Assembly (NCBI GenBank): GCA_028279945.1
Contig: JANQMT010000078.1
Coordinates: 62,001-126,000, forward strand
Length of the DNA stretch: 64,000 bases
Direction: 5' to 3'
Origin: JAKSCF01 sp028279945
Lineage (GTDB): Bacteria > Bacillota > Clostridia > Peptostreptococcales > JAAYPU01
Both the position numbers and the translations under genes were made by a program. The first letter of the stretch is position 1. Each line of letters begins with the position of its first letter. A model generated the notes under the pieces. That model ran no database searches, was not told the DNA's origin, and saw only the letters and a list, made by a program, of their open reading frames with translations. Shown piece after piece: positions 43,467 through 52,754 of this stretch.

Positions 43467-44401
43467 TAATCACGCAATCTCCTTCCTGTAAGGCTTAAAA
43501 AAGCCGTTTCCAAATTAACACCTTGCATCTTGATATCATAGATTATCAGATTTCTTTTTACAAAATAATTGAGCACTTCTGAAATGCAGTCACTTTCCTT
43601 TGGGCATTCAATTTGGATATCATTATCCTGAATGGATACATTCAGCACCCCTTTAATGGCTTGAATAGATTCAGGCTCAATTTCTACATCAATGCCGGTT
43701 TTTATTATTATGGTTTTTCGATCGGTTACAATACTTTGAAGCTCACTGCTGGTACCTTCTGCGATTACTTTACCATGATCAATGATTCCTATTCTGGTAC
43801 ATATCTGCTCAACTTCTTCCATATAGTGCGTCGTATAGATTATTGTACTTCCCATTTTGTTTAACTTTTTAACCGAATTCAATATATAATTTCTTGATTG
43901 TGGATCTATTCCAACTGTAGGTTCATCCATAAGAATCAATTTAGGACGGTGTGCAATGGCACATGCAATATTTAACCTTCTTTTCATCCCGCCTGAAAAA
44001 GTCTTGGGCAATCGATTCTTTACTTCCATTAATCCGACAAATTTAAGTGCTTCTTTTGTTCTTTCTTTTAACAACTCGCCATTCAAACCATATAACGATG
44101 CAAAGAACATCACATTCTCGTTGGCAGTCAAATCATCATAAAGTGCAATATTTTGAGGTACAACACCGATATGATTTTTTATTTCTTCAAATGACTGATC
44201 AATATTTTTATCCATGATCCAAATATAACCGCTGTCTCTTTTAATCAAATCACATAGGATGTTGATGGTGGTCGTTTTACCTGCACCATTGGGCCCAAGC
44301 AAACCATATATCTCACCTTCTTGTATATCCAGATCAATATGATTGACTGCCGCTATATCCCCATACCGCTTTACGAGTTTCTTTATTTTAACTATACTCA
44401 T
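43466..44401 (-). CDS. ABC exporter ATP-binding protein (DrrA-like)
   Basis: This protein of about 311 residues has Walker A GPNGAGKTT, signature FSGGMKRRL and Walker B LILMDEPTVGIDP, as in the drug-resistance ABC ATPases. The ATG at 44401 follows AAGGAG; the upstream codons to 44461 lack a site and are non-conserved. It starts a three-gene exporter operon. A terminator separates it from the response-regulator gene, so its expression may depend on a separate or attenuated promoter. Confidence 0.92.
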   Translation of the reverse strand: MSIVKIKKLVKRYGDIAAVNHIDLDIQEGEIYGLLGPNGAGKTTTINILCDLIKRDSGYIWIMDKNIDQSFEEIKNHIGVVPQNIALYDDLTANENVMFFASLYGLNGELLKERTKEALKFVGLMEVKNRLPKTFSGGMKRRLNIACAIAHRPKLILMDEPTVGIDPQSRNYILNSVKKLNKMGSTIIYTTHYMEEVEQICTRIGIIDHGKVIAEGTSSELQSIVTDRKTIIIKTGIDVEIEPESIQAIKGVLNVSIQDNDIQIECPKESDCISEVLNYFVKRNLIIYDIKMQGVNLETAFLSLTGRRLRD

Positions 44402-44445
44402 ATTCATTCTCCTTACATTAACGATTGCTTTGATTTCTTTTATGA

Positions 44446-44481
44446 TATAAAAAAATAACACCCTTCACCAGTGAAGAGTGT
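44446..44481 (-). terminator. terminator or attenuator between regulator and exporter genes
   Basis: Minus strand ACACTCTTCA, loop CTGG, TGAAGGGTGT, then TTATTTTTTT. It lies between the stop of the response regulator (44512) and the ATPase start (44401). Confidence 0.85.
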
Positions 44482-44511
44482 CATGATTTATACCGTGACG
44501 AAAGTCATGAA

Positions 44512-45132
44512 TTAGTCTTTTAAATAATAGATTGCAATTTGTGTTCGGTGCTTTAGTTCTAGCTTACTCAGTATGTTACTGACTGTGTTTTTGACAGTTC
44601 CCTCTGTAATAAACAGCTTCTTAGCGATCTCATTATTGGTCAATCCGCCTGCAACCAACCGAACAACCTCAACTTCTCGTTTCGTTAATCCCTCAAGTTT
44701 CTTTTCATCCTTCTTCTTTGAATCTGCAAAAGCAAACTGCTCCATAATCACATCTTGTACAACCACATTGCCTCCACCAACAGAAAGAACCGCATTCTTT
44801 ATTTCTTCCGGCGAGCTATTTTTTAACAAATAACCGGATGCGCCGTTTCGAAATGCTTCTTTGATATATTTATCTTCATCAAAGGTTGTTAACAACAATA
44901 CTCTGGTAGCCGTATCCGATACAATCTTAGCCGTAGCTTCAACGCCATTCATGTTTGGCATTCTTATATCAAGTAGTGCTACATCTATTTCATGTTCTTT
45001 ACATAACGCATATGCTTCTATTCCATTATGAGCGATTCCAGAAACTTCAAAACGGTCGTCCATTTCGAAAAAAATATTAAGACTCTCACGTACCAGTGCA
45101 TCATCATCTGCAATTAGTATTTTTACAGCCAT
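44512..45132 (-). CDS. NarL/LuxR-type response regulator
   Basis: This protein of about 206 residues has a receiver domain (ILIADDD, phospho-Asp in VALLDIRMPNMNG) and a C-terminal LuxR helix-turn-helix (LTKREVEVVRLVAGGLTNNE, then GTVKNTVSNILSKL). The ATG at 45132 with an AAAGGA site is preferred over the upstream codons. One base separates it from the kinase stop. It likely turns on the exporter operon that follows. Confidence 0.93.
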   Translation of the reverse strand: MAVKILIADDDALVRESLNIFFEMDDRFEVSGIAHNGIEAYALCKEHEIDVALLDIRMPNMNGVEATAKIVSDTATRVLLLTTFDEDKYIKEAFRNGASGYLLKNSSPEEIKNAVLSVGGGNVVVQDVIMEQFAFADSKKKDEKKLEGLTKREVEVVRLVAGGLTNNEIAKKLFITEGTVKNTVSNILSKLELKHRTQIAIYYLKD

Positions 45133-45133
45133 A

Positions 45134-46258
45134 TTACATTCCTTTCTCAAGAGGCAGCAACATAATGATTGAAAATCCATCTGATCCATCCACAATCAAC
45201 TGTCCTCCAACTTGATGTATTCTTTCTTCCATTCCCGATAATCCCATTCCTTGCTTAATATTTTGACAACCAATTCCATTATCATTGATTGAAACCTTAT
45301 ACCTCTGATTTAAACTTTCAAACTTAATAGAACATTTCGTAGCCTGAGAGTATTTCATCAGATTCGTCAATGCTTCTTTTACATTGATAGTAATCACATA
45401 CCACATTGTATGATCCAGAAAAACGATATCATGGTCATAAATCAGATCAATAGATATACCACTTTTTTCTTGAGTTTCAAAAACCAATAACTTAATCGTC
45501 TGTATGTTCATACTCGCTGTTTCCGGTTTAATATTCCTGAGAATTCGTCTTGTTGAGTCGGTGCCTTCTCTCAAATTACGGATAACCGTTCGCAGCATAT
45601 GCTTTGACTTGTCTTCATCTTTATCAAGGAGCATTAATGCAGCTTCAATTTGCATAGTGCTTCCGGATAAAGTATGTCCAAGTTCATCATGCAATTTTTG
45701 TGCAATAGAGTTTCTCTCTTCAATTTTTAACGCATTCTCTTTGTTCAGTTCAAAAAGTTTTAAGTTTAGCAAATCTTTTTCCTGCTGGTCCAGTTCCAAT
45801 CTTAATCGGTTTCTGTCTACTTGGAGACTGTTTATTCTTTTTCTTGATGAATCATCTATATATAAGATAATCAAAGAAAACAGAGTGATCAATATGAACG
45901 AATCCATAAATTCATCCTGTATGATTAGAAGATAGAGTATGGACACACCAGTCAGATACATTCTATTTCCAATATATTTACTAAAAAAAGTTTCTAACAT
46001 TAAAAACACTGTAATTCCTAAGAAATAAGCCATAGGCTGAAAAATCATAGAAGCAATAATAACAAATATCATCTTTATAAGGCTAACCACATACTTAAAC
46101 TTCTTTTTATCTGAGAAGACAAGATACAGCGCAACTAGACAGAGATACACCAAAAGCAGTATCAGCATCTTGAATAAACTATGGTCAGTATTGTAAATAA
46201 CTTCCTTTATATACCAAAGTGAGATCAATACTACTACAGCTATTAAATTTTTAGCCAT
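45134..46258 (-). CDS. NarX/DesK-type sensor histidine kinase
   Basis: This 374-residue kinase has six hydrophobic helices in its first 140 residues, a coiled-coil-like linker (about 145-190) and the HisKA_3 motif AQKLHDELGHTLSG with the phospho-His. The ATPase end contains DNGIGCQN and GMGLSGMEERI. It lacks a large extracellular domain and so probably senses within the membrane. The pair with NarL-type regulator and exporter resembles antibiotic- or peptide-sensing modules. The start has a GGAGG site. Confidence 0.92.
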   Translation of the reverse strand: MAKNLIAVVVLISLWYIKEVIYNTDHSLFKMLILLLVYLCLVALYLVFSDKKKFKYVVSLIKMIFVIIASMIFQPMAYFLGITVFLMLETFFSKYIGNRMYLTGVSILYLLIIQDEFMDSFILITLFSLIILYIDDSSRKRINSLQVDRNRLRLELDQQEKDLLNLKLFELNKENALKIEERNSIAQKLHDELGHTLSGSTMQIEAALMLLDKDEDKSKHMLRTVIRNLREGTDSTRRILRNIKPETASMNIQTIKLLVFETQEKSGISIDLIYDHDIVFLDHTMWYVITINVKEALTNLMKYSQATKCSIKFESLNQRYKVSINDNGIGCQNIKQGMGLSGMEERIHQVGGQLIVDGSDGFSIIMLLPLEKGM

Positions 46259-46503
46259 TTGAATACCTCCATGTTACTGACGGTAAATCATTGTCATATT
46301 AAAAGGACTCTTCTTTAAATTTCAGTATATATTAACATTCTGAGTTTGTACACCTTTTGGTATATCACCACCTATTCCAATATTCGCATAAAAAAACTGC
46401 AGGTTACTCCATTAATTTATAAATATGAAGTTTATGTGAAGGCATGCATCATTTTGGTATTACGCTTCGATGCAAAATAACTATCCATTATTTTTAAACG
46501 CTC

Positions 46504-46564
46504 TTGACAAAGATTTAGCATAAGTATATACTTATGTTAATTAGTTAGTTACTCAACTAACTAA
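46504..46564 (+). promoter_or_regulatory. promoter and operator of the YtrA-like operon
   Basis: TTGACA (46504-46509), 17 bases, TATACT (46527-46532). The perfect inverted repeat TTAGTTAGTT-ACTC-AACTAACTAA (46541-46564) begins eight bases later and covers the start of transcription. GntR-type repressors of the YtrA group bind such sites. The rest of 46259-46503 shows no gene. Confidence 0.8.
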
Positions 46565-46586
46565 CCAAACAAGCGAGGTGAAGCAA

Positions 46587-46961
46587 TTGTTTACCAATAA
46601 CAATTCAAACATTCCTATTTATTCCCAAATAGCAGAAATGATAGAAGATCAGATTTTAAATGGCGAATTTAAGGAAAACCAGCAGGTTTATTCAACCAAT
46701 CAGTTAGCAAAACTTTTAAATGTAAATCCGGCTACAGCCCGAAAAGGACTTAACATTCTAATTGAGGAAGGTATCATTTATAAGAAAAGAGGTTTAGGTA
46801 TGTTTGTTAATTCAGAAGCACAACTAAAAATTAAGGTGAAGAGAAGTGAATCATTCATTTCAGATTATATAAATGCCATGGTTAAGGAAGCTAAGAAACT
46901 AGGACTGACTAAAGAAGATATTATTAACATGGTAAAATCTATAGAATGGGGAGATTTTTAA
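46587..46961 (+). CDS. GntR family regulator, YtrA-type
   Basis: This protein of about 124 residues has a short GntR winged helix (YSTNQLAKLLNVNPATARKGL) and the brief C-terminal tail typical of YtrA-type repressors, which control ABC exporters. The probable start is the TTG at 46587, six bases after GAGGTG. The GTG at 46578 is part of that site. Its stop overlaps the next gene's start by one base. It should repress its own operon through the dyad at 46541-46564. Confidence 0.9.
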   Translation: MFTNNNSNIPIYSQIAEMIEDQILNGEFKENQQVYSTNQLAKLLNVNPATARKGLNILIEEGIIYKKRGLGMFVNSEAQLKIKVKRSESFISDYINAMVKEAKKLGLTKEDIINMVKSIEWGDF

Positions 46962-47851
46962 TGACGTATACAATTGAGTGTCAAAACATAAGCAAAATAT
47001 ATAAAAATTCAAAAGAAAGTAAAGCAGCACTAAAAAATATTTCTTTTTCTCTGGGAGAAAACAAAATTTGCGGACTAATTGGTTCTAACGGTGCGGGAAA
47101 AACAACATTACTCAAGCTTATTGCCAACCACATTTTTCCTTCTGAGGGTCAAATCACATTCAATGATACGCCCTTTACAGATGATCATGATATACAACAG
47201 AATATTTGCTTAATGGAAGATCAGCAGCCTTTATTTAATACTTATCATCTAAAAGAACTTTTTGAAATAGCAGCCTCCATTTACCCAAACTGGGATGATG
47301 AGTATGCACAAAGACTTGTAATGGTTTTTAGTTTAAATCTCAATAAAAAATACTCTAAAATGTCCAAGGGTGAAAAAGGAAAGGCCAACATTATTGTAGC
47401 CTTAGCCAGTCAATCAAAGATTACTATTTTTGATGAAACCTATGTTTCTCTTGATGCACCAAACAGAAAGCTGTTCTTTGATTTATTAATTGAGGACTAT
47501 ACAGAAAATCCTAGAACCATCATTATATCCACGCATTATATCGATGAAGTCAGCAACCTTTTCGAAGAGATCCTCTTAATAGAAAAAGGTCAAATGCTTG
47601 TACATGAAACGAAAAACGATCTTGAAGAAAAATCTCTAACCGTATTAGGGGATAAGACATTGGGTGAAAAATTACTCAGCGATGTGAATATTATCCATAG
47701 AGAATCCTTTGGCGGTAAATGTGCCTTCAGTATTTACGATACATTAACAGAAACACATAAAAATCAGCTTAAAAACCATGATTTCCAATTATCCATTACA
47801 CCTGTTGAGAAGTGGTTTATTCATATGATCTCTAAGGAGGGTATACAATAA
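46961..47851 (+). CDS. ABC transporter ATP-binding protein (YtrB-like)
   Basis: This protein of about 296 residues has Walker A GSNGAGKTT, a signature-like KMSKGEKGKANI (weak match to LSGGQ) and Walker B ITIFDETYVSLD, with Glu-Thr in place of the usual Glu-Pro. Deviations of this kind occur in the YtrB group. It starts directly at the regulator stop (TAATG) and precedes the membrane protein by one base after its own stop. Transport or signalling of envelope stress is likely. Confidence 0.87.
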   Translation: MTYTIECQNISKIYKNSKESKAALKNISFSLGENKICGLIGSNGAGKTTLLKLIANHIFPSEGQITFNDTPFTDDHDIQQNICLMEDQQPLFNTYHLKELFEIAASIYPNWDDEYAQRLVMVFSLNLNKKYSKMSKGEKGKANIIVALASQSKITIFDETYVSLDAPNRKLFFDLLIEDYTENPRTIIISTHYIDEVSNLFEEILLIEKGQMLVHETKNDLEEKSLTVLGDKTLGEKLLSDVNIIHRESFGGKCAFSIYDTLTETHKNQLKNHDFQLSITPVEKWFIHMISKEGIQ

Positions 47852-48925
47852 ATGAAATCCATAAGACGTTTATTTTTACAATCTAAACCTAAATATATCC
47901 TTTTATTGATGACATCAGGGATATTTATAGCCTTGAGTATAATGATGGCAGTGAATCCATTAAACCTTACTATTTTAATTTCTTTATACTTAAGTATATT
48001 TCTTTTGTTACAAGTCACTTATTTAATCACACACTGTTTCCCAATGTCTCTAGCTATGGGAGAAAGCAGAGAAAAATCCATTCAGGACATTTTCTCGTTT
48101 ACTTTGATGGCAAACCTGTTCCTATCCATTTTTATAAACATAATGCTGATATTCTCCAACATCTCAGGTTTTGGTCATGCCATCCTTCCATATTTAATGG
48201 GGTATAATTGGAATATTATCACCGGCACACCTTCAAAATTCATTACGCTACTACTTATTTTATCTGCATTAAGCGGTTCAGTAATGTGGTTGATGTCTGG
48301 GTTTAAGGCAGGCGGCTTTTCTAACGGTTTTGCCAGAATCTTAATCATCTTAATCGTTATCTTTGCAGCATTTAGCAAATTTTCAGATTATATTGTGTGG
48401 GGCAGAAATTCAATGCTGGTGCATATTATCCTTTTATCCACCGCATTACTCACACATCACTTTTCCTATAGAACGCTGATTCGTTATGAGCTGCAATATG
48501 GAGAAGCTAAAAAAAGTAATAAAAAATATATATTCTTTATCATTATATTAATCATCACTGTTTTAGCAGTTAATCCAGTGTATCATCCGTTTAAATCCAG
48601 TATTAACTCATATACCGGTTCATCATCATTTGGAGCAAGTAACATTTCCCCATCCAAAAAACAGATTACGGTAGATGCGTCATCCTTAATGAAATTTAAA
48701 ATAGCAGCAGTAACCGGAGACTCCCTTCTAAGCGTAGAACTGGTTTCTGAGGATACGGGAAAGCGTGTCCTAGATTTGTCAGCAAAAGATTTAACTTATT
48801 CTACTTTCAAAAGGCTTGAGCGCGGTAAATATATTTTAATTATCGAGGCATCTGAGAATTCTAAAAAGGGTATGGGATACAGTTACAAACTACAAATATC
48901 GAGTTTAAAAAATGATCCAAAATAA
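47852..48925 (+). CDS. membrane subunit of the YtrB-like ABC system
   Basis: This 357-residue protein has six or more hydrophobic helices in the first 250 residues and a C-terminal extracytoplasmic domain with a GSSSFGASN stretch and beta-rich sequence. It follows the ATPase immediately, so it should be its membrane partner. No known family is certain; YtrC/YtrD proteins have a comparable layout. The outer domain may bind the ligand. Confidence 0.75.
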   Translation: MKSIRRLFLQSKPKYILLLMTSGIFIALSIMMAVNPLNLTILISLYLSIFLLLQVTYLITHCFPMSLAMGESREKSIQDIFSFTLMANLFLSIFINIMLIFSNISGFGHAILPYLMGYNWNIITGTPSKFITLLLILSALSGSVMWLMSGFKAGGFSNGFARILIILIVIFAAFSKFSDYIVWGRNSMLVHIILLSTALLTHHFSYRTLIRYELQYGEAKKSNKKYIFFIIILIITVLAVNPVYHPFKSSINSYTGSSSFGASNISPSKKQITVDASSLMKFKIAAVTGDSLLSVELVSEDTGKRVLDLSAKDLTYSTFKRLERGKYILIIEASENSKKGMGYSYKLQISSLKNDPK

Positions 48926-48982
48926 GTTTCCAGAATTTAAATAATAAATTATTATTAAAATATAATCTAGGAGGTTTTTTGA

Positions 48983-50215
48983 ATGGATTCACCTAAACTT
49001 ATATTACTCGTTTTAATTATGATTCTGATGTTTAGTGGATGTTCAGCTGAGACAACAACTTTAAGCGTTCCTATACAAACTGATATTGATAAAGACGGCC
49101 TTACTGATGCTATGGAAATTAAATTGGGAACTGATTTGTTCTCAAAGGATACGGATGGTGATGGCATAAGTGACTATTGGGAAAATAAAAAATACAGAAC
49201 TAATCCCCTTAAAAAAGATAGTGATGGTGATCATATTTTAGACAACGATTGGGAAGAACGCAGGGAGTATACAAATACGATTAAGGCAATTGTAGATTTA
49301 AGACCTCCCTTTGATATCAATCATATGAACGATTTTTATCAAGATGCTAAAGTCGTTTCAAAATTAGAAGATGATGTGACTAGGATTGAAGTAATACTCT
49401 ATCCAGACGCCGAAGTTGTATTTAATGGGTCTGAATACAAGCCCCAAAACAATGAATTTACTCAACCAACTTATTCTAAAAATTATTCAGAAAAAATGCA
49501 AAAAAAAATCAAGAAATTTATTAAAGATGAAAAGACAGATTTTAGTGTTGTCAATAAGATTATTTCGACCCTTAGTAACAAGCCACCTTATCCCATAAAA
49601 ATTCCATTTGTACTTAAATTTACATATGTTGAACTGGTAAAGGATTTGAAGTGCGCCAGCGACCTACCACTTCAATTTAGTCTATATAGAGATGAAAATG
49701 GAGATATCATTGAAAAGAATTTAACTAAGAGCAGCAAATATACCAAACAAGAGATGCTAGATAAAGTATTTTTTGCAGATACCATGTTTTTGGGCAAAAC
49801 TGTCGGTTCTTGTGGTCCCCATTCAATACTAAGGGGCGCTATGCTTAGAGCAGCAGGTATACAAGAAAAATCAATCTTTACAATTCCTCTTATTTACTAT
49901 TATCAGGAAGATGGAACCATAATAGATGTAGATGAAAAATACAATAAAGGTTATCATAACTTATCAAAGAAAGGTACTACTTGTATGGCCGATCATTTCT
50001 TTAATGAAGTGTATATGAGCAATCAATGGATAAGGGTAGACAAAACGATTGATACTGGCATTCTTGTGACCAGTGCTAAAAAGCCTTATATAAAAATATT
50101 AGAATTCAATGATAGTACAGATTATAATTTTTCTACATACTGGAACAGTGATACATGGGTCAAACAAGGACCCTATAAATATATCTCTGTAGTACAGCAA
50201 AAGTCAAAATATTAG
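48983..50215 (+). CDS. lipoprotein with calcium-type repeats and transglutaminase-like domain
   Basis: This 410-residue protein has a lipobox (MFSGC, Cys20). It then has three thrombospondin-3/dockerin-like acidic loops (about residues 34-42, 56-64, 79-87; DTDGDGISD is the best), a spacer and a C-terminal transglutaminase-like domain with Cys277 (GSCGPH), His338 (DHFFNE) and Asp353 as a plausible triad. It is last in the YtrA-type operon, 57 bases after the membrane protein, with its own AGGAGG site. A protease or cross-linking role at the cell surface, dependent on calcium, is plausible. Its link to the ABC system is inference. Confidence 0.8.
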   Translation: MDSPKLILLVLIMILMFSGCSAETTTLSVPIQTDIDKDGLTDAMEIKLGTDLFSKDTDGDGISDYWENKKYRTNPLKKDSDGDHILDNDWEERREYTNTIKAIVDLRPPFDINHMNDFYQDAKVVSKLEDDVTRIEVILYPDAEVVFNGSEYKPQNNEFTQPTYSKNYSEKMQKKIKKFIKDEKTDFSVVNKIISTLSNKPPYPIKIPFVLKFTYVELVKDLKCASDLPLQFSLYRDENGDIIEKNLTKSSKYTKQEMLDKVFFADTMFLGKTVGSCGPHSILRGAMLRAAGIQEKSIFTIPLIYYYQEDGTIIDVDEKYNKGYHNLSKKGTTCMADHFFNEVYMSNQWIRVDKTIDTGILVTSAKKPYIKILEFNDSTDYNFSTYWNSDTWVKQGPYKYISVVQQKSKY

Positions 50216-50240
50216 GATGGTTTGGTGTAACCCTATATAT

Positions 50241-50288
50241 GAAAAGCTGTTACCTGGAATTATTCTAGATAACAGCTTTTCATTTTTT
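50241..50288 (+). terminator. terminator of the YtrA-type operon
   Basis: GAAAAGCTGTTA (50241-50252) and TAACAGCTTTTC (50270-50281) form a 12-bp stem followed by ATTTTTT. Confidence 0.88.
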
Positions 50289-50400
50289 ACAGTTATCAAT
50301 CTCATCTAGAAATCTATTATATAAATTTTAAATTAAAAATTTATAAAAATAATGACAGTTTTCATATGGCTCTCACATAACTTTTTTATACTGACCGTAA

Positions 50401-50459
50401 CAAAGATAAATTAATAAGATTTTAAGGAGGAAAAATAACAAACATTAGGGACGGTTAAA
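50401..50459 (+). repeat. degenerate REP-like half after an orphan ribosome-binding site
   Basis: TTTAAGGAGG at about 50420-50430 is a strong ribosome-binding site with no gene. It is followed closely by aacaaacattagggacggtt (ending 50456), which matches the start of REP copy 1 (caaacatcggggacggtt). Beyond it only a 13-codon frame remains. It looks like a gene start destroyed by the repeat. The rest of 50289-50511 shows no gene. Confidence 0.5.
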
Positions 50460-50511
50460 TGAATCTTCAATTAGCTTTAAAACAGCTCTATTATTTTTAA
50501 AATATAATTGA

Positions 50512-51789
50512 TCATATCTTTTTATGTGTAAAGGCCTTTCTGCCCTCTGCATAATCCTTAACAATATGTCCGTTTCCAATGAGCTTGTATTTATAAATTA
50601 ATAGACCATCTAAACCAACTGGCCCTCTAGCATGTATTTTATTGGTACTAATACCCACCTCTGCTCCAAATCCATACTTGAATCCATCACTAAATCTTGT
50701 GGAACAGTTTAGGAATACATTTCCCGTATCAACAAGTGTCATAAAATTATTCCAGCTTTCTTCATCTTCTGTCACAATAGCATCCGTATGTCCTGAGCCA
50801 TATTGATTAATATGATGAATTGCCTCATCCGTATCAGCTACCACTTTAATCGATACAATATAATCCAGATATTCAGTCTGATAATCCTCTTCTGTAGCCG
50901 GCTTACAACGAATATACTCAGCCGTCTCATCACAACCATATATGGTAACATTGCTCTTATTGAGTTCTTCCTGTAATTTAGGCAATATATTCGCTGCAAT
51001 ATCTTTGTGTACTAAAATCGTTTCTGTTGCATTACAAACAGCAACATATTGTGTCTTTGAATCATTAGCAATAGCTATGGCTTTATCTATATCTGCTGCT
51101 TTATCTATATAGCAGTGGCAAATGCCATCAGCATGACCGAGAACAGGAATGTCAGAATTTTGAATGATGAACTTTACAAATTCATTTGATCCTCGAGGAA
51201 TAATCAAGTCAATATACTGATCAAGACCAAGCATACCGCTAACATCTTCTCTTGTCTCAAGCAACTGTATCCATTCTTTTGGCATACCCACACTTTCTGT
51301 CGCTTCAGCGATGATGTCGGTTAAAATTCTATTGGTCTTCTTAGCTTCACTTCCACCTTTAAGCATTACTGCATTGGCGCTTTTTAAGCATAATGTTGCA
51401 ATCTGTACAAGTGCATCCGGACGAGACTCGAATATAACACCAATAACGCCAATGGGACAGCTCACTTTGTATAATTCCAATCCTTCATCCAGTTCCGTTC
51501 CCATCTGTAACTTGCCCACTGGATCCTCTAATTCTATCAAGCTATTTATACCATCAATGACACCATTAATCTTAGGTTCATCGAACTTCAATCTCTTTAA
51601 TAAAGGCATTGCAAGATTTTCTTGTTCACTTCTTTTTAGGTCTTCTTCATTTGCAGCAATAATATCAGCCTTCTTTTCTTCTAAAGCTTTTGCAACTGCT
51701 CTCAGTGCATTATTCTTCAACTCAGTATCCATTGCCGCTGCCAATATAGAAGCCCTTTTAGCTTCTTGTGCGATCTGTTCAATTTTCAA
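50512..51789 (-). CDS. proA: gamma-glutamyl phosphate reductase
   Basis: This protein of about 425 residues is a complete ProA: VIFESRPDALVQIATLCLKS, the catalytic Cys in VAVCNATETILV, and FLNCSTRFSDGFKYGFGAEVGIST. It reduces gamma-glutamyl phosphate to the semialdehyde in proline synthesis using NADPH. The likely start is the TTG at 51789, eight bases after AAAGGG; the GTG at 51798 abuts that site. No proB or proC lies nearby, so it is separated from its partner kinase. Confidence 0.95.
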   Translation of the reverse strand: MKIEQIAQEAKRASILAAAMDTELKNNALRAVAKALEEKKADIIAANEEDLKRSEQENLAMPLLKRLKFDEPKINGVIDGINSLIELEDPVGKLQMGTELDEGLELYKVSCPIGVIGVIFESRPDALVQIATLCLKSANAVMLKGGSEAKKTNRILTDIIAEATESVGMPKEWIQLLETREDVSGMLGLDQYIDLIIPRGSNEFVKFIIQNSDIPVLGHADGICHCYIDKAADIDKAIAIANDSKTQYVAVCNATETILVHKDIAANILPKLQEELNKSNVTIYGCDETAEYIRCKPATEEDYQTEYLDYIVSIKVVADTDEAIHHINQYGSGHTDAIVTEDEESWNNFMTLVDTGNVFLNCSTRFSDGFKYGFGAEVGISTNKIHARGPVGLDGLLIYKYKLIGNGHIVKDYAEGRKAFTHKKI

Positions 51790-51853
51790 GTCAATCACCC
51801 TTTCTAAATTCTTGAAACCACCTTATCATTGTATAAATCATATGTCAATATTT

Positions 51854-51873
51854 CAAACAAAAGGGACAGTTCT
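51854..51873. repeat. degenerate REP-like sequence
   Basis: caaacaaaagggacagttct resembles the REP core with one change in gggacggttct. It lies about 65 bases upstream of the proA start. No second arm was recognised. Confidence 0.55.
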
Positions 51874-51985
51874 AAAGAAATTTCCTTTTACATAGGTATG
51901 AATCCCATTAAGTTGACCATAATAGAAATAGTTATAATACTCCACTCCGGTGAATAGTAAAAAATTTACTATTAGGGGTGGAAAC

Positions 51986-52099
51986 ATGAGAATTCATATA
52001 AGGTTCGAAGTGTATGTAAATTCTCACCGTGTATCATTTGTAAAACTACTGGGTTTACTGAGTAGCTTAATTACCATTTACTTATGGATAAAGAGTTAA
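51986..52099 (+). CDS. possible 37-residue membrane peptide
   Basis: The frame from ATG 51986 encodes 37 residues with one hydrophobic stretch (KLLGLLSSLITIYLW). It is preceded by an AGGGGTGG site and a palindrome (TAGTAAA-AAA-TTTACTA, 51955-51971). An approximate promoter TTGACC-16-TAATAC is near 51913. The codons are plausible, but no family is known and the peptide is short. The gap of about 400 bases around it holds no other gene. Confidence 0.45.
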   Translation: MRIHIRFEVYVNSHRVSFVKLLGLLSSLITIYLWIKS

Positions 52100-52193
52100 A
52101 ATACTTAAGAAAAATTTTTGATCCACAAAAGAGGAAATGAATAATCAGCAAATGATAACCTTACTAGCCGGAAGTGGAGTAATATAACTTTAA

Positions 52194-52754
52194 CTAACTA
52201 AAGTTATCTCCTTCATAATTTATATCCAGCCTATTATGAATGATGTCCTTTCGTAATATCCGCTCAATTAAAATCGAGCTCATCACGATTAGCGGTAGCG
52301 ATACAATATATCGGATGAGTGAAAACCCAATCCCTATAAAGCTGGCTTCAAATATAGTCATTGGTATTCTACAAACAGCAGTTGCCCCTAAGTATGTAAG
52401 AACAATACTCAATTTTGCACCTTTTCTGTAAAGAGAAGCAGCCATAGGTAAAACTACCACAAAAGGATATAGTGTTGTACATGATAATAATATGGCTCCA
52501 ACATATCCCTTAATCCCTGAAGCCTCTCCAAAATAACGTTCAACAACTTTTCGGTCAACCCATACCATAAAGAGTCCAACCAAAATAAACGCAGGAGGAA
52601 ACAACTTAAACATATCCAATGAGAAAAATTGAAAATTATATGCAATTCTGCTACCGGGTTCATATCTCATAATCAATGATACGATTATAAACGAAGTGTA
52701 TAAAAATAAAAAGGTAATAATAATCTTTTTATTTTTAGACTTTTGTTTTTCCAT
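52194..52754 (-). CDS. permease half, ArsP/DUF318-like, second gene
   Basis: This 186-residue protein has about five hydrophobic helices, with GYVGAILLSCTTLYPFVVVLPMAASLYRKG as the conserved core. It seems to form the second half of a split permease of the ArsP-like type (COG0701). It starts one base into the stop of the first half. With ArsR upstream, export of an arsenical or other metalloid is likely, but the metal is not determined by the sequence. Confidence 0.75.
   Translation of the reverse strand: MEKQKSKNKKIIITFLFLYTSFIIVSLIMRYEPGSRIAYNFQFFSLDMFKLFPPAFILVGLFMVWVDRKVVERYFGEASGIKGYVGAILLSCTTLYPFVVVLPMAASLYRKGAKLSIVLTYLGATAVCRIPMTIFEASFIGIGFSLIRYIVSLPLIVMSSILIERILRKDIIHNRLDINYEGDNFS

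Noticed and set aside
50459..50505. 13-codon frame from ATG 50459
   Set aside because: It is too short, follows a REP remnant and shows no supporting site of its own.
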